64,000 bases of DNA. Source: Phycicoccus sp. CSK15P-2 (GTDB taxonomy: Bacteria > Actinomycetota > Actinomycetes > Actinomycetales > Dermatophilaceae). This document shows positions 1 through 10,260 of the stretch, one piece after another. Under the pieces are notes generated by a model. It had not been told where the DNA came from. It saw nothing but the letters and a program-made list of their open reading frames with translations, and did not search any database. The stretch's first letter is position 1. The number at the start of each line of letters is the position of its first letter. The stretch covers positions 1 to 64,000 of the forward strand of contig NZ_JAFDVE010000004.1 in the NCBI RefSeq assembly GCF_016888005.1, read 5' to 3'. Position numbers and translations under genes: made by a program.

Positions 1-37
1 GCGGGGTGGGGGTGGGTACGAAACACGAGAAGCACCC

Positions 38-80
38 GCGGGGGGGCCCCCCCCCCGGGGGCCCGCCCCCCCGGGGGCGC
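38..80. repeat. G/C-homopolymer inverted repeat
   Basis: Alternating runs of G and C (six G, ten C, five G, three C, one G, seven C, five G) can fold in several ways into an all-GC hairpin. It lies about 10 nt beyond the stop codon of the minus-strand substrate-binding-protein gene and could act as its terminator. It is also a slippage-prone tract, so its exact length may be unreliable. Confidence 0.5.
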
Positions 81-89
81 ACGGAGCTG

Positions 90-1097
90 TCACGGCAGGA
101 GGACCGAGAGGTCCGGCGCGGAGCCGAACAGGCCGTCCTCGGTGCCGAGGTCGGCGAGCAGCTGCACCGACTCGGTGTCGACGTCCTTGCCGAACTGCGG
201 CAGGACCACCTTCTGCGAGGCCTCCTCGTCGATCTTGGTGTAGGTGAGGAGGACGGCGCGCGTCTCGTCCTCGTGCTCCTGGGCGTAGCTCAGGGACTCG
301 GTCATCGCGGTCGTGAACTTCTCGACGACGTCGGGGTTCTGCTCGGCGTAGTCGGTCGACGTGAAGTACATCGCGACCTGCAGGCCGGGCTCGACGCCGG
401 CGTAGTTCGACCCGATGTTCGTCATGCCCTGGCCGGTGCCGACGGTGACGAACGGCTCGACGACCTGTCCGGCGTCGACGTCCCCGGACGCGACCGCCGC
501 GGGGATGTCGGGGAAGGCGAGCTCGACGTACTCGATGCCGGAGGGGTCGCCGCCGGCGTCACGCACGAGCTTGTTGATCGTCGTCGTGTTGATGTTGTTC
601 AGGGTGTTGACGGCGACCTTCTTGCCGGCGAGGTCCTTCGGGCCCGTGATGTCGCTGTCGGCGGGCACGAGGATGCCGGCCATGTCCTTCGCGGGGTCGT
701 CGGTGGCCTGGTTGCCGGAGGCGACGACCTTGACGCCGAGCTCCTTGTCGGTGGCGAGCAGGAGGGACGTCGTGTTGCTGAAGCCGAACTGGTACTGGCC
801 GCTGGTCACCCCGGGGATGATCGCGGCGCCGCCCTGTGCGGGTTCGAGCGTGACGTCGAGGCCCTGCTCCTCGAAGAAGCCCTTCTCGACGCCGAGGTAG
901 ATCGGCGCGACGTCGAGGATCGGGATGACGCCGACGGAGATGGGCGTCGTGGCGCCGTCGCCGGAGCCGGTGTCGTCGGCGCCGGGTACGCCGTCGTCGC
1001 CGGAGCCGCACGCGGCCAGTGTGAGCGCAACGGTGGCGCCGAGGGCCGCGAGGCCGGTCCTGCGGCTGATCCGGCGGGATGTGGTGGTGAGCTCCAT
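90..1097 (-). CDS. ABC transporter substrate-binding lipoprotein (NMT1/SsuA-like)
   Basis: Extracytoplasmic binding protein of an ABC importer. The 335-residue product begins with a basic Met-start stretch, a hydrophobic helix and a lipobox (LTLAAC, Cys about 30), followed by an acidic Ser/Gly/Asp linker typical of actinobacterial lipoproteins. The mature part opens with strand/helix motifs of the NMT1/THI5-SsuA type (VGVIPILDVAPIYLG, then FFEEQGLDV). No permease or ATPase partner lies in the window; partners may lie to the left. It is divergent from an IclR regulator and next to an aromatic-acid operon, so uptake of an aromatic acid is a plausible inference. The substrate cannot be read from the sequence. 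Confidence 0.85.
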   Translation of the reverse strand: MELTTTSRRISRRTGLAALGATVALTLAACGSGDDGVPGADDTGSGDGATTPISVGVIPILDVAPIYLGVEKGFFEEQGLDVTLEPAQGGAAIIPGVTSGQYQFGFSNTTSLLLATDKELGVKVVASGNQATDDPAKDMAGILVPADSDITGPKDLAGKKVAVNTLNNINTTTINKLVRDAGGDPSGIEYVELAFPDIPAAVASGDVDAGQVVEPFVTVGTGQGMTNIGSNYAGVEPGLQVAMYFTSTDYAEQNPDVVEKFTTAMTESLSYAQEHEDETRAVLLTYTKIDEEASQKVVLPQFGKDVDTESVQLLADLGTEDGLFGSAPDLSVLLP

Positions 1098-1159
1098 GTG
1101 CTCCTCCTGAGGTCTGACGCCCTCGTCGTCGAGGGTGCCGGGGGAGAGTCCACAGGATT

Positions 1160-1205
1160 GTTGACAATATTCTCAACCGGATCGATGACGATCGTTACCG
1201 ATCCG
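1160..1205. promoter_or_regulatory. Divergent promoter/operator region with two inverted repeats
   Basis: The 193-nt gap between the divergent binding-protein and IclR genes holds two inverted repeats. GTTGA (1160-1164) pairs with TCAAC (1173-1177), and CGGATCG (1178-1184) pairs with CGATCCG (1199-1205). A TTGACA hexamer at 1161-1166 is a possible -35. These are the natural candidates for binding by the adjacent IclR protein; no site has been shown. Confidence 0.4.
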
Positions 1206-1290
1206 TGATGCGGTTCGCTGCCCGGACTCGTCGTCCCGCCGAGTCCGGGCAGGAGGCGCCCGGTCGCCGTGCCGGTGCGAGACTGCGGCC

Positions 1291-2076
1291 ATGGAAGGAC
1301 GTCCCACCGCCGCGGGCAAGGTGCTCGCCGTGCTCGCGACGTTCGACCGCGAGCGGCAGAGCCAGAGCCTGTCGCAGATCGCCCGGGCCACCGGGATGCC
1401 GCTGAGCACGGCCCATCGCGTCGTCGCCGAGCTCGCCGGCTGGGGTGCCCTCGAGCGCGGTCCCGACGGGTCGTGGCACGTCGGGCTGCGCCTCTGGGAG
1501 GTGGCCTCGGTCTGCCCGCGTGGCCAGATCCTGCGGGACGTCGCGCTCCCGTTCCTCCAGGACCTCTACGAGGCGACGCACGAGAACATCCAGCTCGCCG
1601 TCCGCGAGGGCACCGAGCTCGTCTTCGTCGAGCGCATCGCCGGTCACCGGTCGGTGGAGCTCGTGACGATGGTCGGGTCCCGCTTCCCCATCGCCGCGAC
1701 GGGGATGGGCCGGGTGCTGCTGGCCCACGCGCCGTCGGACATCCAGGAGGCGGTGCTCGAGCAGCCGCTGCGGGCGTGGACCCAGCACACGATCACCGAC
1801 TCGGCCGTGCTGCGTGCCCAGCTCAACGGCATCCGGCGCGAGCAGGTCGTGGTCAGCGACCGCCAGCTGTCCGAGAGCACCCTCGCCGTCGCGGCGCCGG
1901 TCCGCATCGGCCCGGCCGGCCCGGTCCACGCGGCGCTCGGCGTGGTCGTCGCGGCGGACCCGGGCGCGGAGCGGGTCCGTGCGCTGCGGGTGGCCGTCCT
2001 CCGTGCCGCCCAGGGCATCTCCGGAGAGCTCGGGCGCCGGGCTGGTGCCGGGGCCGGTCGGGTGGAGGCGGTCTGA
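1291..2076 (+). CDS. IclR-family transcriptional regulator
   Basis: Predicted one-component regulator of the adjacent aromatic-acid genes. The 261 residues fit the family: an N-terminal winged helix-turn-helix at about 8-60 (Ser-Gln-Ile-Ala-Arg-Ala-Thr-Gly, then STAHRVV recognition helix) and an IclR effector domain at about 75-250 (ENIQLAVREGTELVFVERI, and the GMGRVLLA segment). It is divergent from the lipoprotein gene and 91 nt upstream of pobA in the same direction. Regulators of this family (PobR, PcaR/PcaU) often control 4-hydroxybenzoate or protocatechuate genes, which supports but does not prove that role. Confidence 0.88.
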   Translation: MEGRPTAAGKVLAVLATFDRERQSQSLSQIARATGMPLSTAHRVVAELAGWGALERGPDGSWHVGLRLWEVASVCPRGQILRDVALPFLQDLYEATHENIQLAVREGTELVFVERIAGHRSVELVTMVGSRFPIAATGMGRVLLAHAPSDIQEAVLEQPLRAWTQHTITDSAVLRAQLNGIRREQVVVSDRQLSESTLAVAAPVRIGPAGPVHAALGVVVAADPGAERVRALRVAVLRAAQGISGELGRRAGAGAGRVEAV

Positions 2077-2085
2077 CGTGGATGT

Positions 2086-2100
2086 TTCCGTCAGGCGGAA
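2086..2100. promoter_or_regulatory. Candidate IclR operator upstream of pobA
   Basis: A perfect 5-bp inverted repeat, TTCCG at 2086-2090 and CGGAA at 2096-2100 with spacer TCAGG, lies in the iclR-pobA gap about 70 nt before the pobA start. TTCCG/CGGAA-type half sites occur in IclR-family operators. Assignment is by position and symmetry only. Confidence 0.4.
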
Positions 2101-2167
2101 TCCATGCTGACGCAGCCTCCGGCCGGTGTGAGGGTCGGGAGGAGCACCCCGACCTCGAAGGAGCACC

Positions 2168-3376
2168 ATGGCGGACCTCGGTACCGACCACGTGAGTGAC
2201 GTCCCGGTCGTGGTCGTGGGAGGCGGGCCGGCCGGACTCATGCTCACCCACCTGCTCGCCCGGGCCGGCGTCGAGAGCATCGCCGTGGACACCCGCACGC
2301 GGCACGAGATCGAGACGACCCACCGGGCCGGCATCCTCGAGGCCGGCGCCGCCCGCGACCTGGTCGAGACCGGGGTCTCGGACCGCATCCTGCGGGACGG
2401 GCACGAGCACGAGGGCACCGAGCTGCGCTTCGACGGCCGGGCCCACCGCATCCACTTCAAGGAGCTCGTCGGCGAGTCGGTGTGGCTCTACCCGCAGACC
2501 GACGTCTTCATCGACCTCGCCGACGCCCGCGCGCGGGACGGCGGCACCGTCCACTTCGGCATCTCCGACACCGAGGTCCTCGACATCGAGACCGACCACC
2601 CGCGGGTGCGGTTCACCGCGGAGGACGGCGCGCGGCACGAGATCCGCGCCCGCTACGTCGTGGGCGCCGACGGCTCGCGCAGCATGTGCCGGGACCTCGT
2701 CCCCGAGGGCCGCCGCCACCGGTTCGCCAAGGAGTACCCCTTCGCCTGGTTCGGCATCCTCGCCGAGGCGCCGATGAGCGCCCCCGAGCTCGTCTACGCC
2801 CAGTCCGAGCACGGCTTCGCGCTGATCAGCCAGCGCACCGAGACGGTCCAGCGGATGTACTTCCAGTGCGACCCCGACGAGGACGTCGACTCCTGGCCCG
2901 ACGAGCGGATCTGGGAGACCCTGCAGGCCCGGGTCGCGGGCGAGGACGGGTTCCGCCTGAAGGAGGGGCCGGTCTTCGAGAAGACCGTGCTGCGCTTCCG
3001 CTCCTTCGTCCAGCAGCCCATGCGCTGGGGCTCGATGTGCCTCGCCGGCGACGCCGCGCACACCGTGCCGCCCACGGGGGCCCGGGGCCTCAACCTCGCC
3101 CTGCACGACGTCAAGGTGCTCGCCGACGTGCTCACCCGGGCCCTCGGCACCGGTGACGACGCCGTGCTCGAGGAGTACCAGCCGCGGGCCCTCCAACGCG
3201 TGTGGCGGGCGCAGAACTTCAGCTACTGGATGACCCAGCTGCTGCACACCGCTCCGGGGACCGGCGACTTCGACCACCGGCGCCAGGTGGGCGAGCTCGA
3301 CAACGTCGTCGGCACGCGGGCGGGGCGGACGTACCTCGCGGAGCAGTACACCGGATGGCCCACCCGCGAGTCCTGA
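2168..3376 (+). CDS. pobA: 4-hydroxybenzoate 3-monooxygenase
   Basis: Class A flavoprotein hydroxylase converting 4-hydroxybenzoate to protocatechuate with NAD(P)H and O2 in the cytoplasm. The 402 residues match the usual PobA length. Visible motifs are the FAD-binding GGGPAG at 18-23, the family DG fingerprint (VVGADGSRSMCR) and the C-terminal GD motif (LAGDAAHTVPPTGARGLN) that contacts the FAD ribityl chain. An AAGGAG ribosome site lies about 6 nt before the ATG. It is the first gene of the operon that goes on with protocatechuate 4,5-cleavage genes, so it feeds that pathway. Confidence 0.93.
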   Translation: MADLGTDHVSDVPVVVVGGGPAGLMLTHLLARAGVESIAVDTRTRHEIETTHRAGILEAGAARDLVETGVSDRILRDGHEHEGTELRFDGRAHRIHFKELVGESVWLYPQTDVFIDLADARARDGGTVHFGISDTEVLDIETDHPRVRFTAEDGARHEIRARYVVGADGSRSMCRDLVPEGRRHRFAKEYPFAWFGILAEAPMSAPELVYAQSEHGFALISQRTETVQRMYFQCDPDEDVDSWPDERIWETLQARVAGEDGFRLKEGPVFEKTVLRFRSFVQQPMRWGSMCLAGDAAHTVPPTGARGLNLALHDVKVLADVLTRALGTGDDAVLEEYQPRALQRVWRAQNFSYWMTQLLHTAPGTGDFDHRRQVGELDNVVGTRAGRTYLAEQYTGWPTRES

Positions 3377-3398
3377 GACCCCGAACGGAGACGCACGC

Positions 3399-4421
3399 GT
3401 GATCATCGACTGTCACGGTCACTTCACCACCGCACCGCAGCCGCTCGCCGACTGGCGCGAGCGGCAGGTCGCCGCCGTCGGCGACCCGGCGAACGCCCCC
3501 GACGAAGGCGACCTCGTCATCACCGACGACGAGCTCCGCGAGGCCATCGAGCAGAACCAGCTGCGGATGATGGACAAGCGCGGCAGCGACCTCACGGTCT
3601 TCTCCCCGCGGGCGAGCTTCATGGCCCACCACATCGGCGACTTCGAGGTCTCCTCGACGTGGTCGAGGATCTGCAACGACCTCGTCCACCGGGTGAGCAC
3701 GCTGTTCCCCGAGCGCTTCGCGATGGGCGCGATGCTCCCGCAGTCGCCGGGCGTCGACCCCGCGACGGTCGTGCCCGAGCTGCGCCGCGCCGTCGAGGAG
3801 CTCGGCGCCGTGGTCGTCAACCTCAACCCGGACCCGTCCGGCGGACACTGGACGGCGCCGCCGCTCACCGACCGCTCCTGGTACCCCGTGTACGAGGCGA
3901 TGTGCGAGCTCGACGTCCCGGCGATGGTCCACGTGAGCACCTCGTGCAACGACGCTTTCCACACGACCGGTGCGCACTACCTCAACGCCGACACGACGGC
4001 GTTCATGCAGCTCGTCCAGGGTGACCTCTTCGCCGACTTCCCGACGCTCCGCCTCGTCATCCCGCACGGCGGCGGCGCGGTGCCCTACCACTGGGGCCGC
4101 TTCCGGGGCCTCGCGATGGCGCTGGGGCGCCCCGACCCGGTCGAGCTGCTCGAGAACGTCTCGTTCGACACCTGCGTGTACCACCAGCCCGGTCTCGACC
4201 TCCTCACGGAGGTCGTCCCGAGCAGCGCCGTCCTGTTCGCGAGCGAGATGATCGGCGCGGTCCGCGACATCGACCCCGACACCGGCCACCACTTCGACGA
4301 CACCAAGCGGTACGTCGACGCCACCCCCAACCTCACCGACACCGAGCGCGAGGCCGTCTACTCCGGCAACGCACTGCGCGTCTACCCCCGCCTCGCCGCG
4401 CGCCTCGCGGCCGGTCAGTGA
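3399..4421 (+). CDS. ligJ: 4-oxalomesaconate hydratase (amidohydrolase family)
   Basis: Hydrates the tautomer of 4-oxalomesaconate to 4-carboxy-4-hydroxy-2-oxoadipate, a late step of protocatechuate 4,5-cleavage. The 340-residue GTG-start product is an amidohydrolase-2 barrel: a DCHGH metal motif at residues 4-8, VHVST near 177-181 and an [14 protein letters not shown] block near 222. Length and block order match LigJ rather than the related resorcylate or ACMSD decarboxylases, and the flanking ligK and ligI genes support this choice. It starts 22 nt after pobA. Confidence 0.88.
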   Translation: MIIDCHGHFTTAPQPLADWRERQVAAVGDPANAPDEGDLVITDDELREAIEQNQLRMMDKRGSDLTVFSPRASFMAHHIGDFEVSSTWSRICNDLVHRVSTLFPERFAMGAMLPQSPGVDPATVVPELRRAVEELGAVVVNLNPDPSGGHWTAPPLTDRSWYPVYEAMCELDVPAMVHVSTSCNDAFHTTGAHYLNADTTAFMQLVQGDLFADFPTLRLVIPHGGGAVPYHWGRFRGLAMALGRPDPVELLENVSFDTCVYHQPGLDLLTEVVPSSAVLFASEMIGAVRDIDPDTGHHFDDTKRYVDATPNLTDTEREAVYSGNALRVYPRLAARLAAGQ

Positions 4422-4432
4422 CAGGAGCCTCC

Positions 4433-6042
<1,610 letters not shown>

Positions 6043-6067
6043 CCGCCATCCACGATTGGAGCCGCAC

Positions 6068-7381
6068 ATGTCACTCGACAAGACCTACAAGAAGGTCCCG
6101 GGCACGACGATCTTCGACGCCGAGCAGTCGGCCAAGGGCTACCACCTCAACCAGTTCTGCATGTCCCTGATGAAGGCCGCGAACCGGGAGCGCTACCTCG
6201 CCGACGAGCGGGCCTACCTCGACGAGTGGCCCCTCACCGAGAAGCAGAAGCAGGCCCTCCTCGACCGCGACCTCAACGCGGCCATCGCCGAGGGCGGCAA
6301 CATCTACTTCCTCTCGAAGTGGGGTGCGACGCTCGGGCTGTCCTTCCAGCAGATGGCCGGCTCGATGACCGGCATGTCCGAGCAGGACTACCGCGACATG
6401 ATGCTGCACGGCGGGCGCTCCATCGAGGGCAACCGGATCGCCGACCAGGTCCGCGAGGGGCACTACAAGGCCGAGGACACGACCGGTCCGGACGAGCGTC
6501 CGACGATCACCGGCTCGGTCTTCACCTCGCACGTCCCGGCCATCGGCGCCGCGTGGGACCAGCACAAGACCGAGGAGCCGTACTGGAAGGCCGTCTTCGA
6601 CGGCTACGAGTACTCCAAGGAGTACGAGAAGGAGAACACCCCCGACGTCGTCTTCCTCGTCTACAACGACCACGCGACGGCGTTCGACCTCTCGCTCATC
6701 CCCACCTTCGTCCTCGGCACCGGCGCCTCCTACCCGGCGGCCGACGAGGGGTACGGGCCGCGTCCGGTGCCGGGCATCGACGGCGACCCGGACTTCGCGG
6801 CGCACATCGCGCACAGCCTGATCCGCGAGGACTTCGACCTCACCCTCGTCAACGAGATGACCGTCGACCACGGCCTGACCGTGCCGCTGTCGCTGATGTT
6901 CGGCGACGTCGAGAGGTGGCCGTGCAAGGTCATCCCGTTCCACGTCAACGTCGTCCAGTACCCGATCCCGTCGGGGGAGCGCTGCTTCGCGCTCGGCCAG
7001 GCGCTGCGCCGCGCCATCGAGTCCTACGACAAGCCGCTCAACGTCCAGATCTGGGGGACCGGCGGGATGAGCCACCAGCTCCAGGGTCCGCGCGCCGGCC
7101 TGATCAACGCCGAGTGGGACAACCGCTGGATGGACGCCCTCGTCGAGGACCCCGCGTCGCTCGCGCAGGTGCCGCACCTGGAGTACGTCGAGGAGGCCGG
7201 CTCGGAGGGCATCGAGCTCGTCATGTGGTTCATCGCCCGGGGTGCGATGAGCGACATCACCGGAGATGGTGAGGTCGAGGTCAAGCACCGCTTCTACCAC
7301 GTGCCCGCCTCGAACACGGCCGTCGGCCACCTGATCCTCGAGAACCACCCGCGGGCCACGGTGTCCGCGGAGAAGGAGTGA
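6068..7381 (+). CDS. ligAB: Protocatechuate 4,5-dioxygenase, alpha and beta subunits fused
   Basis: Extradiol ring cleavage of protocatechuate to 4-carboxy-2-hydroxymuconate-6-semialdehyde by an Fe(II) enzyme. In LigA-LigB enzymes the two subunits are separate; here one 437-residue chain holds LigA at about 10-130 (GYHLNQFCMSL, ERDLN-like helix, GGRSIEGNR) and LigB at about 147-420. Likely iron ligands are His155, His202 and Glu349, with His268 and His292 in the positions of the catalytic and second-shell histidines of LigB. The ATG at 6068 is preferred over an in-frame TTG at 6056, since GGAG lies 7 nt before it. Single-chain forms are known in some actinobacteria, so the fusion is likely real. 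Confidence 0.92.
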   Translation: MSLDKTYKKVPGTTIFDAEQSAKGYHLNQFCMSLMKAANRERYLADERAYLDEWPLTEKQKQALLDRDLNAAIAEGGNIYFLSKWGATLGLSFQQMAGSMTGMSEQDYRDMMLHGGRSIEGNRIADQVREGHYKAEDTTGPDERPTITGSVFTSHVPAIGAAWDQHKTEEPYWKAVFDGYEYSKEYEKENTPDVVFLVYNDHATAFDLSLIPTFVLGTGASYPAADEGYGPRPVPGIDGDPDFAAHIAHSLIREDFDLTLVNEMTVDHGLTVPLSLMFGDVERWPCKVIPFHVNVVQYPIPSGERCFALGQALRRAIESYDKPLNVQIWGTGGMSHQLQGPRAGLINAEWDNRWMDALVEDPASLAQVPHLEYVEEAGSEGIELVMWFIARGAMSDITGDGEVEVKHRFYHVPASNTAVGHLILENHPRATVSAEKE

Positions 7382-7382
7382 G

Positions 7383-8360
7383 ATGACCTCGGACCACCCT
7401 GTCCGGATCGCCCTCGTCGGTGGCGGCGCGTTCGGCGCCAAGCACGCGGCGGCCTTGCAGCGCATCGACGGCGTCGACATCACCGCCGTCGCGAGCGACA
7501 GCCTCGAGAACGCCCGGCGGTTCGCCGAGAAGCAGGACCTCGGCGACCTCGCCGTCGGCGGGCTCGACGACGTGCTCGGTCGCGACGACGTCGACGGTGT
7601 CGTCCTCGCCACCCCCACGCCGGTGCACGCCGAGCAGGCCATCGCGTGCCTCGACGCCGGCAAGCACGTCGCCGTCGAGATCCCGATGGCCGACTCGCTC
7701 GCCGACGCCGAGGCGGTGGTCGCCGCGCAGGAGCGCAGCGGCCTCGTCGCCATGGTCGGCCACACCCGGAGGTACAACCCGAGCCACCAGTGGGTGCGCC
7801 GGCGGATCGCGGCCGGCGAGCTGTCCATCCAGCAGATGGACGTGCAGACGTTCTTCTTCCGGCGCGAGAACAAGAACGCGCTCGGGGAGCCGCGCTCGTG
7901 GACCGACCACCTGCTGTGGCACCACGCGGCGCACACCGTCGACCTCTTCGCCTACCAGACGGACTCGCCGGTCGTGCAGGCCAACGCGATCCAGGGGCCG
8001 ACCCACCCCGAGCTCGGCATCGCGATGGACATGTCGGTGCAGCTGCGCGCCGAGAACGGCGCCATCTGCACGCTCTCGCTGTCGTTCAACAACGACGGGC
8101 CGTTCGGCACGTTCTTCCGGTACATCGGCGACACCGGCACCTGCGTCGCCCGGTACGACGACCTCGTCACCGGCGAGGACGAGGAGATCGACGTCAGCGA
8201 CGTCGACGTCTCGATGGACGGCATCGAGCTCCAGGACCGGGACTTCGTCGCGTGCATCCGCAGTGGCGAGCAGCCCCGGGCGTCGGTGGCCAAGGTCATG
8301 CCGTGCTACCGGACCCTCGCCGCGCTCGAACAGCAGCTCGACGCGCAGAGCCCGTCGTGA
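7383..8360 (+). CDS. ligC: 4-carboxy-2-hydroxymuconate-6-semialdehyde dehydrogenase
   Basis: Gfo/Idh/MocA-type NAD(P)-dependent dehydrogenase that oxidises the hemiacetal of the ring-cleavage product to 2-pyrone-4,6-dicarboxylate. The 325 residues have a Rossmann start (IALVGGGAFGAKHAAAL, residues 9-25), the EIPMADSLADAE segment in the position of the EKP motif of the family, and the second-domain HTRRYNPSHQWVRRR and WTDHLLWHHAAHTVDLFAYQ blocks typical of LigC. It follows ligAB after 1 nt, and its TGA overlaps the GTG of the next gene. Confidence 0.9.
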   Translation: MTSDHPVRIALVGGGAFGAKHAAALQRIDGVDITAVASDSLENARRFAEKQDLGDLAVGGLDDVLGRDDVDGVVLATPTPVHAEQAIACLDAGKHVAVEIPMADSLADAEAVVAAQERSGLVAMVGHTRRYNPSHQWVRRRIAAGELSIQQMDVQTFFFRRENKNALGEPRSWTDHLLWHHAAHTVDLFAYQTDSPVVQANAIQGPTHPELGIAMDMSVQLRAENGAICTLSLSFNNDGPFGTFFRYIGDTGTCVARYDDLVTGEDEEIDVSDVDVSMDGIELQDRDFVACIRSGEQPRASVAKVMPCYRTLAALEQQLDAQSPS

Positions 8361-9367
8361 CGGCACTCGCACCGACCCGCACGATCGGCCCGTTCGAGGT
8401 CCCCGCTCTCGGGCTGGGGTGCATGAACCTCAGCCACGCCTATGGCGAGGCCCCGTCGCCGGACGACGCCGAGCGGCTGCTGCTCGCCGCCCTCGACGCC
8501 GGCGTCACGCTCTTCGACACCGCGGCGCTCTACGGCTTCGGCGCGAACGAGGAGCTCGTCGGCCGGGTGCTCGGGCCGCACCGGGACGAGATCGTCCTCG
8601 CCTCGAAGTGCGGGATGACCGGCGTCGACGGCACGCGCGTCATCGACGGGCGGCCCGAGACCATCCGCGCCACCTGCGACGCTGCCCTCGACCGGCTCGG
8701 CACCGACGTCATCGACCTCTACTACCTGCACCGGGTCGACCGCGCGGTGCCGGTCGAGGAGAGCGTCGGCGCGCTCGCCGGGCTGATCGAGGCGGGGAAG
8801 GTCCGGGCGATCGGCCTGTCCGAGGCGTCGGCCGCCACCCTGCGCCGGGCGCACGCGGTGCATCCCGTCGCCGCGCTGCAGAACGAGTACAGCCTGTGGT
8901 CGCGCAACCCCGAGCTCGGCACGCTCGAGGCCACCCGCGAGCTGGGCGTCGCGCTCGTCGCGTTCAGCCCCTTGGCCCGCGGGGTCCTCACCTCGGCGCC
9001 GCCCGACCTCGACGCCCTGCCCGAGAAGGACATCCGCCGGAAGATGCCACGGTTCGGTGCCGAGCACTACCCGGCCAACCTCGCGCTGCGCGAGCAGCTC
9101 GACGGCATCGCACGCTCCTCCGGGTGCACCGTGGCGCAGCTGGCGCTCGCGTGGGTGCTCTCGCGTGGCGAGCACGTCCTCGCCATCCCGGGAACGCGGT
9201 CGGTCCGGCACCTCACCGAGAACCTCGGGGCACTCGGCGTGCACGTCCCGGGCGACGCGCTCGCGGCCGCCGGGCGCGTGCTCAACGCGGGCACGGTGAG
9301 CGGGCCGCGCTACAACGAGTCGACCCTGGCCGAGATCGACACCGAGACCTACGCCGGGGTCGGTTGA
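8357..9367 (+). CDS. Aldo/keto reductase
   Basis: NADPH-dependent oxidoreductase of the AKR barrel superfamily, 336 residues. The GTG start overlaps the ligC stop (GTGA), so translation is probably coupled. Visible motifs are GLGCMNLSHAYG, the tetrad Asp in LFDTAALYG with Tyr four residues on, the catalytic Lys in VLASKCG, His in YYLHRVD, and the cofactor-binding IPGTRSVRHLTEN near the C terminus. Its role in the protocatechuate pathway is not evident: no standard step needs it. It may handle an aldehyde from another aromatic substrate feeding the operon. Substrate unknown. Confidence 0.85.
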   Translation: MTALAPTRTIGPFEVPALGLGCMNLSHAYGEAPSPDDAERLLLAALDAGVTLFDTAALYGFGANEELVGRVLGPHRDEIVLASKCGMTGVDGTRVIDGRPETIRATCDAALDRLGTDVIDLYYLHRVDRAVPVEESVGALAGLIEAGKVRAIGLSEASAATLRRAHAVHPVAALQNEYSLWSRNPELGTLEATRELGVALVAFSPLARGVLTSAPPDLDALPEKDIRRKMPRFGAEHYPANLALREQLDGIARSSGCTVAQLALAWVLSRGEHVLAIPGTRSVRHLTENLGALGVHVPGDALAAAGRVLNAGTVSGPRYNESTLAEIDTETYAGVG

Positions 9368-9368
9368 G

Positions 9369-10127
9369 GTGGCCGCCCCGGACGGCGCATCCGCCCCGAC
9401 GGTGCTGGTCGAGCCGGGCCGCACGGCGCCGCTGCGACAGCGCGTGCTGCGGCCGCACCAGTCGGTCGAGCAGGTGACGGCGTCGATGGACGTCGAGGGG
9501 GCCTTCGCGGTGGCCGTGCTCGACGGCGACGACGTCGTCGCGTGCGTCGTCGCCGGGCCCGAGCCGTGCCCGGAGCCGGTCGGCGGCTCGGCCGCGTGGC
9601 GGCTGCGCGGGATGGCGACCGCTCCCGAGCGCCGGGGTGCCGGGCTGGGCGCGGCGGTGCTCGTGCGCGTGCTCGACGAGATCGTCCGCAGGGGCGGCGA
9701 CCTCGTCTGGTGCAACGCCCGCACCCCCGCGCGCGGGTTGTACGAGCGCGCGGGGTTCGGGGTCGTCGGTGAGCCGTGGGACGACCCGCAGATCGGTCCG
9801 CACGTGCGGATGTGTCGCGCGGTGTCCCCGGCTGCCTCGTCGACGCGGCGCGGCGCGATGCCCACCGACCGTCCGGCCCGGTACGCGAAGCAGCTGGCCG
9901 GCCACTGGTCGCGCCAGGGCACGGTCGAGGAGTCCGGCGGCGCGACGGTCATCCGGCTCGACTCCGGCGAGGTCGTCCTGCGCCCCGGTGACGGCGTGCT
10001 GGACCTCGAGGCGAGCGTGCCCGGCGGTGGGGACCTCGACCGGTGGACCCGGGTCGTCGCCGAGCACCTCGAGCGGTTCGGCCAGCGCGACGAGCTCCAC
10101 GTCACCTGGGACGACCCGGCCTCCTGA
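9369..10127 (+). CDS. GNAT acetyltransferase fused to DUF2218
   Basis: A single 252-residue GTG-start ORF beginning 1 nt after the aldo/keto reductase stop. Residues about 10-155 form a GNAT domain with the acetyl-CoA motif A (RLRGMATAPERRGAGLGAAVL) and the motif B-like NARTPARGLYERAGF. After a short Ser/Arg linker, residues about 165-250 match DUF2218 (ARYAKQLAGHWSRQG, then VVLRPGDGVLDL and a terminal HLERFG). An internal ATG at 9858 could start the second domain alone, but no clear ribosome site precedes it. Acceptor substrate unknown; a role in aromatic catabolism is not implied by more than position. Confidence 0.75.
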   Translation: MAAPDGASAPTVLVEPGRTAPLRQRVLRPHQSVEQVTASMDVEGAFAVAVLDGDDVVACVVAGPEPCPEPVGGSAAWRLRGMATAPERRGAGLGAAVLVRVLDEIVRRGGDLVWCNARTPARGLYERAGFGVVGEPWDDPQIGPHVRMCRAVSPAASSTRRGAMPTDRPARYAKQLAGHWSRQGTVEESGGATVIRLDSGEVVLRPGDGVLDLEASVPGGGDLDRWTRVVAEHLERFGQRDELHVTWDDPAS

Positions 10128-10260
10128 CCGGGGAGGGGCGTCCCGGGCCCGGCTGCGGCAGCGCCCCGAGAAACCGGTGCCATGGCGCGGGATTCTCCCG
10201 GCGCGACGACGCGACGTGTCCCGCGCCGGCCGAAGCCCTGGCCTCCGTGGCTCCTGGCGG

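Noticed and set aside
6..1208. 400-residue plus-strand ORF opposite the substrate-binding protein
   Set aside because: Arg/Gly/Val-rich antisense shadow; the minus strand encodes a lipoprotein with signal peptide and family motifs.
4418..4432. Earlier GTG start for ligK
   Set aside because: It overlaps the ligJ stop and would place the clear AGGAG ribosome site inside the coding region.
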